NCBI GenBank assembly: GCA_949373265.1
Contig: CASICT010000007.1
Span: forward strand, 1 to 49,512
DNA: 49,512 nucleotides
Reading direction: 5' to 3'
Source of the DNA: Candidatus Poseidoniaceae archaeon
Lineage (GTDB): Archaea; Thermoplasmatota; Poseidoniia; Poseidoniales; Poseidoniaceae
This document shows positions 27,373 to 35,494 of the stretch, in pieces (within the stretch, counting starts at the first letter, position 1; each line of letters begins with the position of its first letter). Under the pieces are notes generated by a model. The model was not told the origin of the DNA and did not search any database. It saw only the letters and a program-made list of their open reading frames with translations. Both the position numbers and the translations under genes were made by a program.

Positions 27373-28923
27373 TCAGGCAAACGGAATTGATATCGATTTA
27401 TTCGTTCCCAAATTTACTATTGTCAACATACAAGGCTTAGGTTGGAAACCAAGCATCCTCTGATATGAAGTCTGATCTTGCCAAGTAGAAGAACAGACTA
27501 GTGTTGTACCACGGAAATCAGTACAAGCATGTCCATGTACGTGTCCGGTGACAAAAATATCTGGAACTTCTCTGATAACTAAACCATCCTCGGGTTCTGG
27601 TGAAAGAGGAGTTTTTCCACCCCACTGAGGTGCTAGATGACGGCGACGAAGCATTTGTCGCATCGCCTCAACAGGGTCTCGATAAGTTACGGTTCGCAAA
27701 CCTGCAACGAAATCGTCAATCGACTTTCCATGGTAGGACAAGATTCTAACTCCATCAAGACTGAAATCGCAGGGATTACCAACGAATATGGTATTGTTGA
27801 AGTCTTGTTGGATATCAGGTTCGAGGGTTGGTTGAGGCTCTGCAGGACGTACTGCGTCATGGTTACCCGGTAGCATGATGCACTCTACCCATTCGGGCAG
27901 TAACTCTAGTAATTCTGCAAACCTTGAATATTGGCCGTACAAATCTTTGATGGCTAATTCATTATCTTGGCCCGGATAAATTCCAACTCCATCAACGCAA
28001 TCTCCAGATAATACCAGATATTTGATTGTACGAGCGAGTGGGTCTGTATTGAACCACTGAATCATCTTGTGCCATTGAGCTTCAAGGAAAGTTTTGCTCC
28101 CAACGTGAATATCAGATAAGAAGGCAACAGAAACCCCTTGCTCCGCAAATTTCTTTTCATGTTTATCTTGCATTGGAAAGTGTAAATCATTGACATAGAA
28201 CATATCTCCGTTCTGAGAAAATGTACCAGAAACACCGATTACGTCATCAGGCATCAAACCAGATTCGACAATTTGAGCATGCTCAATTACTCTATCTTCC
28301 CCTTTACGATTCATCAACAAGCAGCTGATTTCTCCACTTGCATCTTCCAAAGAGAACATCAGGTGGCCGTTCTTTGTGTGCCTAGGGTCGTTTACTAATC
28401 CGATTGCTACGGCAATATTTTCTCTTGCTTGAAATCTACTTTTTTCCGACTGAAGTCTTGCTATTTCCATCGGTCTTCGAGGAAGATTAGAATTTGCGAT
28501 TATCAGTTTACGAAGCCTCTCTAGACGGTCATTGAAGGCGTTGTTAATATCCCCCATCTTACCTTCTGTAGTACTGTTACCAGTGATATCATAATGAACA
28601 TCAATATCCATCATTGCATCTACTGCATCCATTGGGAAGTCTTCACGACGCCAATCTGGAAGGTTGTTACGTAGACTTATCAATTCGGGTTGGGCTTCAA
28701 GTATTGGAGCGATAACTCTACCCGGGTTATTCTCAGGGTTATACTCAGGGTTATACTCAGTAATCATATCAACCGAAAGAGGGCCTTTTATGCCCTTAGA
28801 ACGAAGTTTGGCGATCATGCCTAAAGGGTTGGGATGGGACTCAAGAGTTTCTTTCACACCCCGGGTTGCAAGCAATCCTGCACTCATTAAGTGCTGGAGA
28901 ATCTCGCCCCAAGAGGTTGCCAT
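27373..28923 (-). CDS. polB: DNA polymerase D small subunit DP1 (3'-5' exonuclease)
   Basis: A protein of about 516 residues, the proofreading subunit of archaeal PolD. A helical N-terminal region is followed by an OB domain (about 180-265) and a calcineurin-like phosphodiesterase domain with VAFLSDIHVGSKTF, LVLSGDCVDGVGIYPGQ, MLPGNHDAVRPAEPQP, ILSYHGKSIDD and IFVTGHVHGHA, so the metal ligands appear complete. The frame is open to 28950, but the ATG at 28923 (MATSWGEIL) fits the family start. A 12-base tandem repeat sits in the N-terminal linker. The large subunit DP2 is not in the window. Confidence 0.93.
   Translation of the reverse strand: MATSWGEILQHLMSAGLLATRGVKETLESHPNPLGMIAKLRSKGIKGPLSVDMITEYNPEYNPENNPGRVIAPILEAQPELISLRNNLPDWRREDFPMDAVDAMMDIDVHYDITGNSTTEGKMGDINNAFNDRLERLRKLIIANSNLPRRPMEIARLQSEKSRFQARENIAVAIGLVNDPRHTKNGHLMFSLEDASGEISCLLMNRKGEDRVIEHAQIVESGLMPDDVIGVSGTFSQNGDMFYVNDLHFPMQDKHEKKFAEQGVSVAFLSDIHVGSKTFLEAQWHKMIQWFNTDPLARTIKYLVLSGDCVDGVGIYPGQDNELAIKDLYGQYSRFAELLELLPEWVECIMLPGNHDAVRPAEPQPTLEPDIQQDFNNTIFVGNPCDFSLDGVRILSYHGKSIDDFVAGLRTVTYRDPVEAMRQMLRRRHLAPQWGGKTPLSPEPEDGLVIREVPDIFVTGHVHGHACTDFRGTTLVCSSTWQDQTSYQRMLGFQPKPCMLTIVNLGTNKSISIPFA
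28724..28759 (-). repeat. 12-bp tandem repeat (3 copies) inside DP1
   Basis: Three adjacent 12-base units, gggttatactca twice and once with a single change (gggttattctca), encode a NPEY/NPEN repeat in the N-terminal linker of DP1. The unit length preserves frame, so copy number could vary without breaking the gene. Confidence 0.85.
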
Positions 28924-28983
28924 ATTTACAAGACAGAATCGGACGTACAAGAGGTGTTCGGATAATTCTGATTAAAATCAAAT

Positions 28984-29667
28984 TCAATTATTATCCCATG
29001 ACACATCCGTATCATCACCAACAGAATTCCCTGGGTCTTGCCATGACTCTTCCTGCCAGGAAGCATCTACAGCTGCTGCTGCTGCTCGACGGGTTTTCTC
29101 TGCTTCGGTTTTTGCCATTTCTACCGCTGCTGTGTCTGCCGCTTTTTTCTTTTCAGCAATCGCATCTTTTTGGCGTACCTTTGCTTTGTCCCAACAATCG
29201 ATTGCGGTTTTGAGAGCAAAGTGAACAAATGAAATTTTATTTTCTTGTCTAGTGCCACCCATTTGGACCGATTCTGCATTTGCCCAATGAGCAGATGCGA
29301 TTCCAACATAGACTAAACCAACTGGTTTATTCGAATTTAAAGCAACAGGTCCTGCGATTCCAGTTATCGATATTGCAATATCTGCTCCCGACCTATTTCT
29401 AGCACCTTCTGCCATCTGAATTGCTACTGCAGCATTTACAGCGCCCTTAGATTCCAAAATATCTCTCTCTACATCAAGTTCTTTCGCCTTTGATTCATAA
29501 GAATAGCAAACCCAACTTTGTTCAAACCAAGCACTCGCACCAGAAATATCTGTTAAGGTACTTGCAAGAAGACCACCAGTACATGATTCTGCAACTGTAA
29601 TCGTTGCATTTACCTCTTTTATACGGCGAACTAGGCGAGCCGCCAAGGCTTGGACTTCCTCATCCAT
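28984..29667 (-). CDS. CinA-type nicotinamide-nucleotide amidohydrolase with charged C-terminal extension
   Basis: A 227-residue protein. The CinA C-terminal amidohydrolase domain covers about residues 1-150, with ITVAESCTGGLLASTLTDI, YSYESKAKELDV and ISITGIAGP, the usual PncC signatures. The family converts NMN to NaMN plus ammonia in pyridine nucleotide salvage. A roughly 75-residue tail rich in Ala/Lys/Glu (likely coiled coil) ends in a Trp/Asp-rich acidic segment with WQEESWQDP; this tail is not part of the family. It lies immediately upstream of tRNA-Val on the opposite strand. Confidence 0.88.
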   Translation of the reverse strand: MDEEVQALAARLVRRIKEVNATITVAESCTGGLLASTLTDISGASAWFEQSWVCYSYESKAKELDVERDILESKGAVNAAVAIQMAEGARNRSGADIAISITGIAGPVALNSNKPVGLVYVGIASAHWANAESVQMGGTRQENKISFVHFALKTAIDCWDKAKVRQKDAIAEKKKAADTAAVEMAKTEAEKTRRAAAAAVDASWQEESWQDPGNSVGDDTDVSWDNN

Positions 29668-29743
29668 TATTTAGCCACGAGAGCCCTTACTTCTTGAATG
29701 TAGAGGGGTGTTATTCAAAAAGAGTAGACAAGTGGGACAGGTT

Positions 29744-29816
29744 GGGCCCGTGGTCTAGCGGTTATGACACCTCGCTTACACCGAGTTGATCGTGGGTTCG
29801 ATTCCCACCGGGCCCA
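29744..29816 (+). tRNA. tRNA-Val (anticodon UAC)
   Basis: The cloverleaf is complete: 7-bp acceptor stem gggcccg/cgggccc, D arm gtctagcggttatgac, an anticodon arm with loop cttacac giving TAC at 29777-29779 (the outermost stem pair is a C-U mismatch), and T arm gtggg/cccac around ttcgatt. The discriminator is A at 29816; CCA is not encoded (ctca follows). No intron is present. Confidence 0.96.
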
Positions 29817-29863
29817 CTCACAAAAATAGCCACTCAGTATGCCGTTTTTGTCAATCAACTTGG

Positions 29864-30526
29864 TCAATGAAGACCAAGGTAAGGACGTAAATCATTGAGG
29901 TTTTTCGATTCTATTACTGTTACGCCTGCTTCTGCGAAAGCGAGTTTCGCTGTTTCTCTCTGTGGATTGAATCCTATGAAGGTTGAACCCTCTAATTTCA
30001 TCGATAAATCCATACCTGAATCACCTATTGAAATCAGTCTTTCGGGAGGACAATCTAATATTTCTAAGAGCCGTTTGATGGAGGTATATTTCTCCTTTGA
30101 AGGTACTCTTACCACCCCTTCATCTAGCAACCATCCGTCATCATCAAATTTGAAACCATTAGCAATCCAATCATCTGCCTTTACTAGACCAGCAATTGAT
30201 TGTACGAATAAATCGACACCTGCAGAAACTATGGCAACATGAACTCCTGCTGCTTGTAAATCCGCAACAATACTTTGTGCACCTTCCATCAGTTTACAGC
30301 CAGAATATGCCCTGAACAAATCATCACGATGTATCCTAGCAGATTTATTCTTCCACAATGCAATATCTGCAGCCATAAATTCACTATCGGTAATTTCACC
30401 TGCCATGAATTGTTGAAGGAGATCTTTGGAGTCGGTTCCAAAGTGGTCATGTATAGTCTTCCAAGAAGAAGTTGAATCTGTTAGAACACCATCACAATCG
30501 AAGGCTACACAAAGTGGCTTGTCCAT
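29864..30526 (-). CDS. HAD-superfamily phosphatase, phosphoserine phosphatase-like
   Basis: A 220-residue HAD hydrolase. Motif I is CVAFDCDGVLTDS with both Asp residues; motif II is VAIVSAGVD; a conserved Lys lies in VPSKEKYTSIKR; motif III is LISIGDSGMDLSM. A small helical cap lies between motifs I and II, as in SerB-type enzymes. Dephosphorylation of phosphoserine or a similar small metabolite is likely, but the substrate is not certain. The frame is open to 30637, but that extension covers a GC-rich hairpin and is unlike the family, so the ATG at 30526 is chosen. Its ribosome-binding site lies inside a hairpin. Confidence 0.82.
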   Translation of the reverse strand: MDKPLCVAFDCDGVLTDSTSSWKTIHDHFGTDSKDLLQQFMAGEITDSEFMAADIALWKNKSARIHRDDLFRAYSGCKLMEGAQSIVADLQAAGVHVAIVSAGVDLFVQSIAGLVKADDWIANGFKFDDDGWLLDEGVVRVPSKEKYTSIKRLLEILDCPPERLISIGDSGMDLSMKLEGSTFIGFNPQRETAKLAFAEAGVTVIESKNLNDLRPYLGLH

Positions 30527-30748
30527 CTCTCTCCCCAAACCATGGGAGAGGGCTATCGCTCTTGGACTTGTTTGAGAATTGAAAGAAATAGGTTGTACAT
30601 AGGGGAGGGCCCCAGGACCGAAATCCTGGGGCCACACTCCTTTGTGGGGCTTCCCCCACCGTTAGGTGGGTATTTTCTACTATCAAGTTGAGTAATCCAC
30701 TCTCCCTCGAAAGAGAGAGTGAATCAACTCACCATTTCACTAATCGTC
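30527..30748 (-). promoter_or_regulatory. Hairpin-rich leader of the HAD gene
   Basis: Between the giant gene's stop and the HAD start the minus strand can form at least five hairpins: a 7-bp stem at 30698-30721, CCCACC/GGTGGG at 30655-30670, GTGGGG/CCCCAC at 30644-30659, a perfect 10-bp stem at 30608-30633, and CTCTCCC/GGGAGAG at 30529-30550. The second and third share bases 30655-30659 and cannot coexist. The last hairpin covers the GGGGAGAG ribosome site just before the ATG. The start-proximal CTCTCCC could also pair with a second GGGAGAG at 30700-30706. I recognise no known riboswitch class. Confidence 0.5.
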
Positions 30749-33700
30749 TCAAAGTGCACTGGATCCTTCCCATGTGCGCAGAACCGCTCCATCGCCAGTT
30801 GGAGGTACGTAACTGATCTGGACATACATGTCCTCAATCAGTTCACCGTTGGCATCTGTAGCGTTAATGTAAATGGTGTCACCCTTATCGAAACTCGATT
30901 TAACGGATTCTCCATTCCTCTCAACATCGTCTGTGAAAGTCACCATACTGTCTGAGTTACCCGGGAAGAACCCGTAAACTGTAGTATCAGATAGACCATA
31001 TGATGCAACCTGAACAACACCAGCGCTGTCGGTGTATTCAACCTTCACAAACATAGCTTGGGTTGCAAGTTCAACTTGTGATTTGTCAACAGTGATTCGG
31101 TGGAACTGATCCTCTTCCGAAAATTCAACATCAAACGAGAACCGAGGTACACCTTTAGACGACACATCAGCAAGACTAGACGCCCAAACATAGAGAACAC
31201 CAGAAAGAACCACTGTGATTGCTACCATCAAGATAGTAGCGATAACTGGGCTCACTGCTTGCTCATCATCTTCAAGGATAAGTTCCTCAAGGGCTTCCTC
31301 TTCCTCTTCACGACGACTCTGTAGCACTAGCGCACTGACGAATAGACCAGCAGCACTGATTGCGATTAGAGAAGGTGCGAATGATGGCACGTCTGCAGTT
31401 CCAATCAAGCGTACTACTGTTGGTAGAGGTTGCTTGTCTCCATCAATACCGCTAACTGTTGTTATTCCAGGTGAACGTGGTTGTTCACAGACCTTTCCAG
31501 TAGCATCAGTACTCATGATGTTATTACACCAGTTTTGGTCTTCCAGCATTGGTCGACGCTTACTGTTCATTGTCGCTGTTGCCTGTGTTCCATCTGCTTC
31601 TACAGATGAACTACCGACTTCACCAGGACAACTCCATGCTGCCCCTTGTACTCCATCGCTTCCAACACAACTGTGTGCATACGGGAACGAGTAGCCGAAG
31701 TAACGGTCTTCAGGCGATGCGGACATGTCACAAGTTTCAGCAACACAAGTCAGTACGTCAACATAAACCCATACTCGGTTTGATGATTGTGTGATGTAAA
31801 CATCATCACTGACTGAAATTGTTTCACCGTAAGCAGGTGGCGTAACATACTGAGTCCCTAGAGTAACGAACTCTTCTTCACCAGATCCATTGGAATTGTA
31901 ACCATCACTGTAGAATGTTACTTCTAGCATGTGGTCATAATTGTATGGAGCCTTATCTCCACCAGCGGTAATCTTAACCGTTGTTGGTACGAAGGTCTTT
32001 GGCATGATGTTCGTAACTCCATTGAAGTCAAATCCTGGTAGGACTGACGTGTCTAAGAAGTAATCAGGTACATTCTCTGCAACGTTGTCAACACGTATGT
32101 ACAGTGTTACACTGTCTTCACCCTGCTGATAGTTAGCTGTTTCCATATCGTAGTTTGGTATGTAACTTGGTGCATCATCTGTGTCATGTAGATACATAGT
32201 GATAGGACAGAATTCTCCAGATAGTGGAACCTTCTGGTGTATACCACCATCGTTCAAGAAGTCAACTTCATAATCAGGAGCATTGGTTGTTGCGTCCTTG
32301 ATCAAGTCGAATGATACTTCATCGTCAACAATTGTTAGCGAGAAGTAATCTTCGTAGTTACATGAAGTAGACTTAACCGCTGTCCATGTTAGATCTGCAT
32401 CTTCATGGTCATTATCGTGCTTCATAGCAGATAAGTCGTAGGTCAAGTTATCAGTATTGTTGTCATCTTCAGTCAGAGTTATCTTCCAAGGGAAACTTGG
32501 CACATCTCCTGCGTTAGATACAATGTTGATTCCGTCTTGGCGATTCCAATCTAGAATCACTGGAGCATCGTTAACTGGAGTTATCGAGAAGTTAACCTCG
32601 AAATTATCAGCATCGGTGTTCTCATCAACCCATCCATATGCAAGACATATTTCTGAAGTCATTCCTGATGGAATTCCTGGTGCTACAAACTCTGGTATGA
32701 ACGAAGCCAATCCTAGGTATAGGTTGTAACAACCTGTAACTACGATAGGTACATTGTATACTGGGTGCATTACTGTGTAGTTAACCAACCATGTGTATGA
32801 AACACAACTTGACTTAGTATCTGCAGTACGTCCAAGGGCAGCATTGTAACAGTATCCACCATCATCACTCAATGATAGGACAATTGTACATTCTCCACCC
32901 AGTTCATTTAGACCATTCTCATCAATAGCAAGTTCATTTGCACTGACGGATACAGTAAATGCAGGACATGGGTTGTATCCACTTGTTGTTGTGAACCCAT
33001 CTGCGAAGACGTCATCCCATCCTTCTGTGAAGGTGGTTATGTCAACACCGTATGCTTCCATCCAGAAATTGGTGTAATTTAGTCCAGAGTATACCTTTCC
33101 TCTAGTGTCTATTACACTGTCACAGTCAGCTACTCCATCGTCAGAGCGAACTGCTGTAACCTTGTTACCGCCAGAGTCCATGTATTCCTGATACCATACT
33201 GTTCCACAGCCATTCTGTGCTAACAAGAATGTTAGCAAGTTGACGTCGTTCAATGTTGGTAGTGTGTATGTACCGTTTGGCGTGATACTAGTAGGGTCAC
33301 CGCTCATTGCGATATCATCCCATCCACCAGCAGCAGTCATTACTGCACCGATTTCATCGAACATTTCTGTTACCGTATCGTACTTCTTCTGTACCCAGTA
33401 AGGTTCAACTGTTACTTCTTCGCTCTTGATTTGTGCAGCCCAGGTGTAGACCTGTGGTTGCTCGTTTGCCATGTCATTACTTGCCATGTCAATTACGTAA
33501 GATGACGAAACGTTAGCAACATTTCCTAACAACTTGTTAACTCCTCCAATACCTTCATCGATTACGTTCAAGTTACCTGCTCCATCATCTGCGAATACAG
33601 GCATACAAGGATTGACTAAGTCATCCTTCATGTCATCGTTACAGATGATTGGTTTGTCGTTAACATTGATTACAGTAAAGGTAATTGTTGAACTGTCAGT

Positions 33701-34012
33701 TAATCCATGACTGTCCTCGACTGCGAAGTGGAACACATAGGAACCGAATTGATCGTTGTCAGGGGTGATAATCATGGTCTGTAACAATGCATCTAGAGAA
33801 CTGTCAAGAAGCATTGTTGGGCTTCTTGTTGGGTCCAAGTCATTAGCAACAGTCCAAGACAAGGAGGATTCCTCATCTTGTACATCATCAGCCTTGTCTA
33901 GTAGAGTCAAAGTGTAAGTGCCACTGTCTTCGTCAACAGTAATGTCAACTAGGTTAGTAACTACTGGACATGCACGTAGTATGTCCATGTCCATTGCGAC
34001 GTTTGTACTCAA
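30749..34012 (-). CDS. C-terminal part of giant surface protein: cadherin-like domains, TM helix and fused type IV pilin domain
   Basis: This 1087-residue frame continues the gene that begins at 44816. In-frame sequence extends upstream of the first start-like codon to about 34140 (reading NLPQLRWFQNTPSDAKTYD), showing that it is not an independent gene. It holds cadherin/Ig-like domains with VNDKP and PVNDAP linkers, Cys-containing loops, then SLIAISAAGLFVSALVL as a membrane helix. RREEEEEALEELILEDDEQ follows, and then AVSPVIATILMVAITVVL, a textbook archaeal type IV pilin N-terminal helix (Pilin_N type). A pilin-like beta domain of about 150 residues ends the protein. Predicted topology: outside, helix in, acidic cytoplasmic loop, pilin helix out. 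Confidence 0.8.
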   Translation of the reverse strand: MSTNVAMDMDILRACPVVTNLVDITVDEDSGTYTLTLLDKADDVQDEESSLSWTVANDLDPTRSPTMLLDSSLDALLQTMIITPDNDQFGSYVFHFAVEDSHGLTDSSTITFTVINVNDKPIICNDDMKDDLVNPCMPVFADDGAGNLNVIDEGIGGVNKLLGNVANVSSSYVIDMASNDMANEQPQVYTWAAQIKSEEVTVEPYWVQKKYDTVTEMFDEIGAVMTAAGGWDDIAMSGDPTSITPNGTYTLPTLNDVNLLTFLLAQNGCGTVWYQEYMDSGGNKVTAVRSDDGVADCDSVIDTRGKVYSGLNYTNFWMEAYGVDITTFTEGWDDVFADGFTTTSGYNPCPAFTVSVSANELAIDENGLNELGGECTIVLSLSDDGGYCYNAALGRTADTKSSCVSYTWLVNYTVMHPVYNVPIVVTGCYNLYLGLASFIPEFVAPGIPSGMTSEICLAYGWVDENTDADNFEVNFSITPVNDAPVILDWNRQDGINIVSNAGDVPSFPWKITLTEDDNNTDNLTYDLSAMKHDNDHEDADLTWTAVKSTSCNYEDYFSLTIVDDEVSFDLIKDATTNAPDYEVDFLNDGGIHQKVPLSGEFCPITMYLHDTDDAPSYIPNYDMETANYQQGEDSVTLYIRVDNVAENVPDYFLDTSVLPGFDFNGVTNIMPKTFVPTTVKITAGGDKAPYNYDHMLEVTFYSDGYNSNGSGEEEFVTLGTQYVTPPAYGETISVSDDVYITQSSNRVWVYVDVLTCVAETCDMSASPEDRYFGYSFPYAHSCVGSDGVQGAAWSCPGEVGSSSVEADGTQATATMNSKRRPMLEDQNWCNNIMSTDATGKVCEQPRSPGITTVSGIDGDKQPLPTVVRLIGTADVPSFAPSLIAISAAGLFVSALVLQSRREEEEEALEELILEDDEQAVSPVIATILMVAITVVLSGVLYVWASSLADVSSKGVPRFSFDVEFSEEDQFHRITVDKSQVELATQAMFVKVEYTDSAGVVQVASYGLSDTTVYGFFPGNSDSMVTFTDDVERNGESVKSSFDKGDTIYINATDANGELIEDMYVQISYVPPTGDGAVLRTWEGSSAL

Positions 34013-34196
34013 GTCGATCGAATTAACTGTGTGCCAATCTTCAGCACATGCTGCGTCAACCTTAGCCGATATATCGTAGGTCTTAGCATCGCTTGGAGTG
34101 TTCTGGAACCAACGTAGCTGCGGTAGATTAGCAAGTGGTTGGTCAGGTCATCACCAGCTAGCAAGGTCACTGTGACCCATGAGCAGTGTTAGCTCC

Positions 34197-34610
34197 TCAG
34201 TGAAGGTTTGTCCAGTAGCACCTGCTGCAATGGATCTGCTCAGGGTGAACGGATTCAACTGCACCTGTTGATTCATCCTGAACGACTACAATCATGCGAA
34301 CTGTGCTAGCAGGCTCTCCGATACAAGTCCAAGGAATTGCAATCTCAGAGTCTGTGTCAGCAGAGTCACCGATTTGAAAGACGATTAGACCACTACAGGC
34401 ATGATGTAACATCAGCCCAGCCAGTAAAGTCCATTGACCTTCAGACCGGAGGATTCCTGAAGTACCATCCTCTGCCCAGAAGACATAGTCCGCTGCGAAT
34501 GGCAGAGCGTGAGAGACATACCAACTGTCGCCAGTAGTTTCTCCACCTGTGCTAGAATCGATGTAGATCTGCAAGTCTGCAGATCCCATGTCGACACCAG
34601 TTAGTGCCAA
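34197..34610 (-). CDS. Frameshifted fragment of giant surface protein
   Basis: A 137-residue open stretch lying between two other pieces of the same gene. It reads DMGSADLQIYIDSSTGG, YVFWAEDGT and IPWTCIGEPASTVRM, a beta-rich extracellular character identical to its neighbours. At its 5' end the upstream piece (NNSVPWH stop) runs directly into LALTGVD here if one T is added at about 34609 (TT to TTT). At its 3' end the continuation NPFTLSRSIAAGATGQ lies in another frame. It is not a gene by itself. Confidence 0.7.
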   Translation of the reverse strand: MALTGVDMGSADLQIYIDSSTGGETTGDSWYVSHALPFAADYVFWAEDGTSGILRSEGQWTLLAGLMLHHACSGLIVFQIGDSADTDSEIAIPWTCIGEPASTVRMIVVVQDESTGAVESVHPEQIHCSRCYWTNLH

Positions 34611-35179
34611 GGTACAGAGTTGTTAGCATCCCATGTAGCAAGGAAATCCTCGCCAGCATCGTCGCTAGACATTACACCAGGCATTGCATCATCAGATGGG
34701 TTCAAGGTGTTTCCATACCACTCTTCTAGGTCACCGTCAGCATTCATGTAAGGTGCACGGTATGAAGGAGAGACGTATGCTGCTTGAGCACCATCAGTAG
34801 ACTTGATCAGTAGACCAATGTCTTCTGCATCACCACCTAAGTGAGTGATGTCCAAGTCAAGTAGGTTACCTTCATGGATAACAGCGGTTGCATCAACGAT
34901 TAACTTGCTAGCGTCAATAGTGTTACCAACTGAAGTTACTGTGACATAGGAGCCAGCATCAATCTGAGTTGTTACGTCTGCCCATGTTACATTCTCAACG
35001 GACCCTTCTGCGCCACCGTCTGCCATAAGTGCAGTTCCAGCGTCAGAATCTCCACCGTTCCAGCGGAAGTCCACTGCATCAGTGTAAAGTCCGTAAAGAC
35101 CAGAGGTGTCCATGTCGGTAGCATCCATCGAAGATAGTCCTCGTGATGTAGACTGCAGTTCCAGTAGCGCCAAGTGCAA
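34601..35179 (-). CDS. Frameshifted fragment of giant surface protein
   Basis: A 192-residue open stretch. Its first ~17 codons are probably out of frame, and the true sense begins near MDATDMDTSGLYGLYTDAV. The rest has beta-helix or carbohydrate-binding-like character: DFRWNGGDSDAGTAL, VTVTSVGNTIDASKLIVD and APYMNADGDLEEWYGN. It bridges the cupredoxin-containing piece and the downstream fragments. At least two indels separate it from the piece upstream (35150-35240). Confidence 0.7.
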   Translation of the reverse strand: MHLALLELQSTSRGLSSMDATDMDTSGLYGLYTDAVDFRWNGGDSDAGTALMADGGAEGSVENVTWADVTTQIDAGSYVTVTSVGNTIDASKLIVDATAVIHEGNLLDLDITHLGGDAEDIGLLIKSTDGAQAAYVSPSYRAPYMNADGDLEEWYGNTLNPSDDAMPGVMSSDDAGEDFLATWDANNSVPWH

Positions 35180-35218
35180 TTAGATGCTGCACCATCGACT
35201 ACATGACGTCAGTATCTT

Positions 35219-35494
35219 CTAGCGTAGACACCGTATGCGCCACCGGATAGCAATAGCTCCACCCTCAACGGTTAGAGCTCCACCGTACTGCTCAACTGCA
35301 GCGGTGAATCCAGAGACAGATGTTCCGTCCAGAGTTACTTCATCATTTGAACCAGCAACATTTATTCCGACCGATGTGAATCCAGAACTGCTACCTGCGG
35401 TAACAACTACAGATCCGTACATCGATGAATGTATACTGCAATGGTAATCATAAGTTCCAACAGTGCTGAAGGTCTTAGTGAAGGTTGAACCCAA
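35219..35494 (-). CDS. Frameshifted fragment of giant surface protein carrying the second half of a cupredoxin domain
   Basis: A 91-residue open stretch that begins GSTFTKTFSTVGTYDYHCSI and carries the Cys, His and Met ligands (YHC, SIH, SSM) of a type 1 copper site. The first half of the domain, with the other His (GEAHDVV), is at the end of the long upstream frame. One extra G at about 35493 (GGG for GG) separates the two: removing it joins MNLG to STFTKTF. After the domain, SVGINVAGSNDEVTLDG resumes the beta-helix style. It is not an independent gene. Confidence 0.75.
   Translation of the reverse strand: MGSTFTKTFSTVGTYDYHCSIHSSMYGSVVVTAGSSSGFTSVGINVAGSNDEVTLDGTSVSGFTAAVEQYGGALTVEGGAIAIRWRIRCLR

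Noticed and set aside
28724..28759. CRISPR-like short repeat array
   Set aside because: The 12-base units are directly adjacent with no spacers, lie in frame inside the DP1 gene, and no cas genes are present.
30527..30637. N-terminal extension of the HAD protein
   Set aside because: The frame is open, but the region is a GC-rich hairpin leader and the family starts at MDKPLCVAFDCDG.
34013..35494. Programmed ribosomal frameshifting in the giant gene
   Set aside because: There are at least five shifts of different sign within 1.5 kb and no slippery heptamer was seen; single-base homopolymer errors explain them better.
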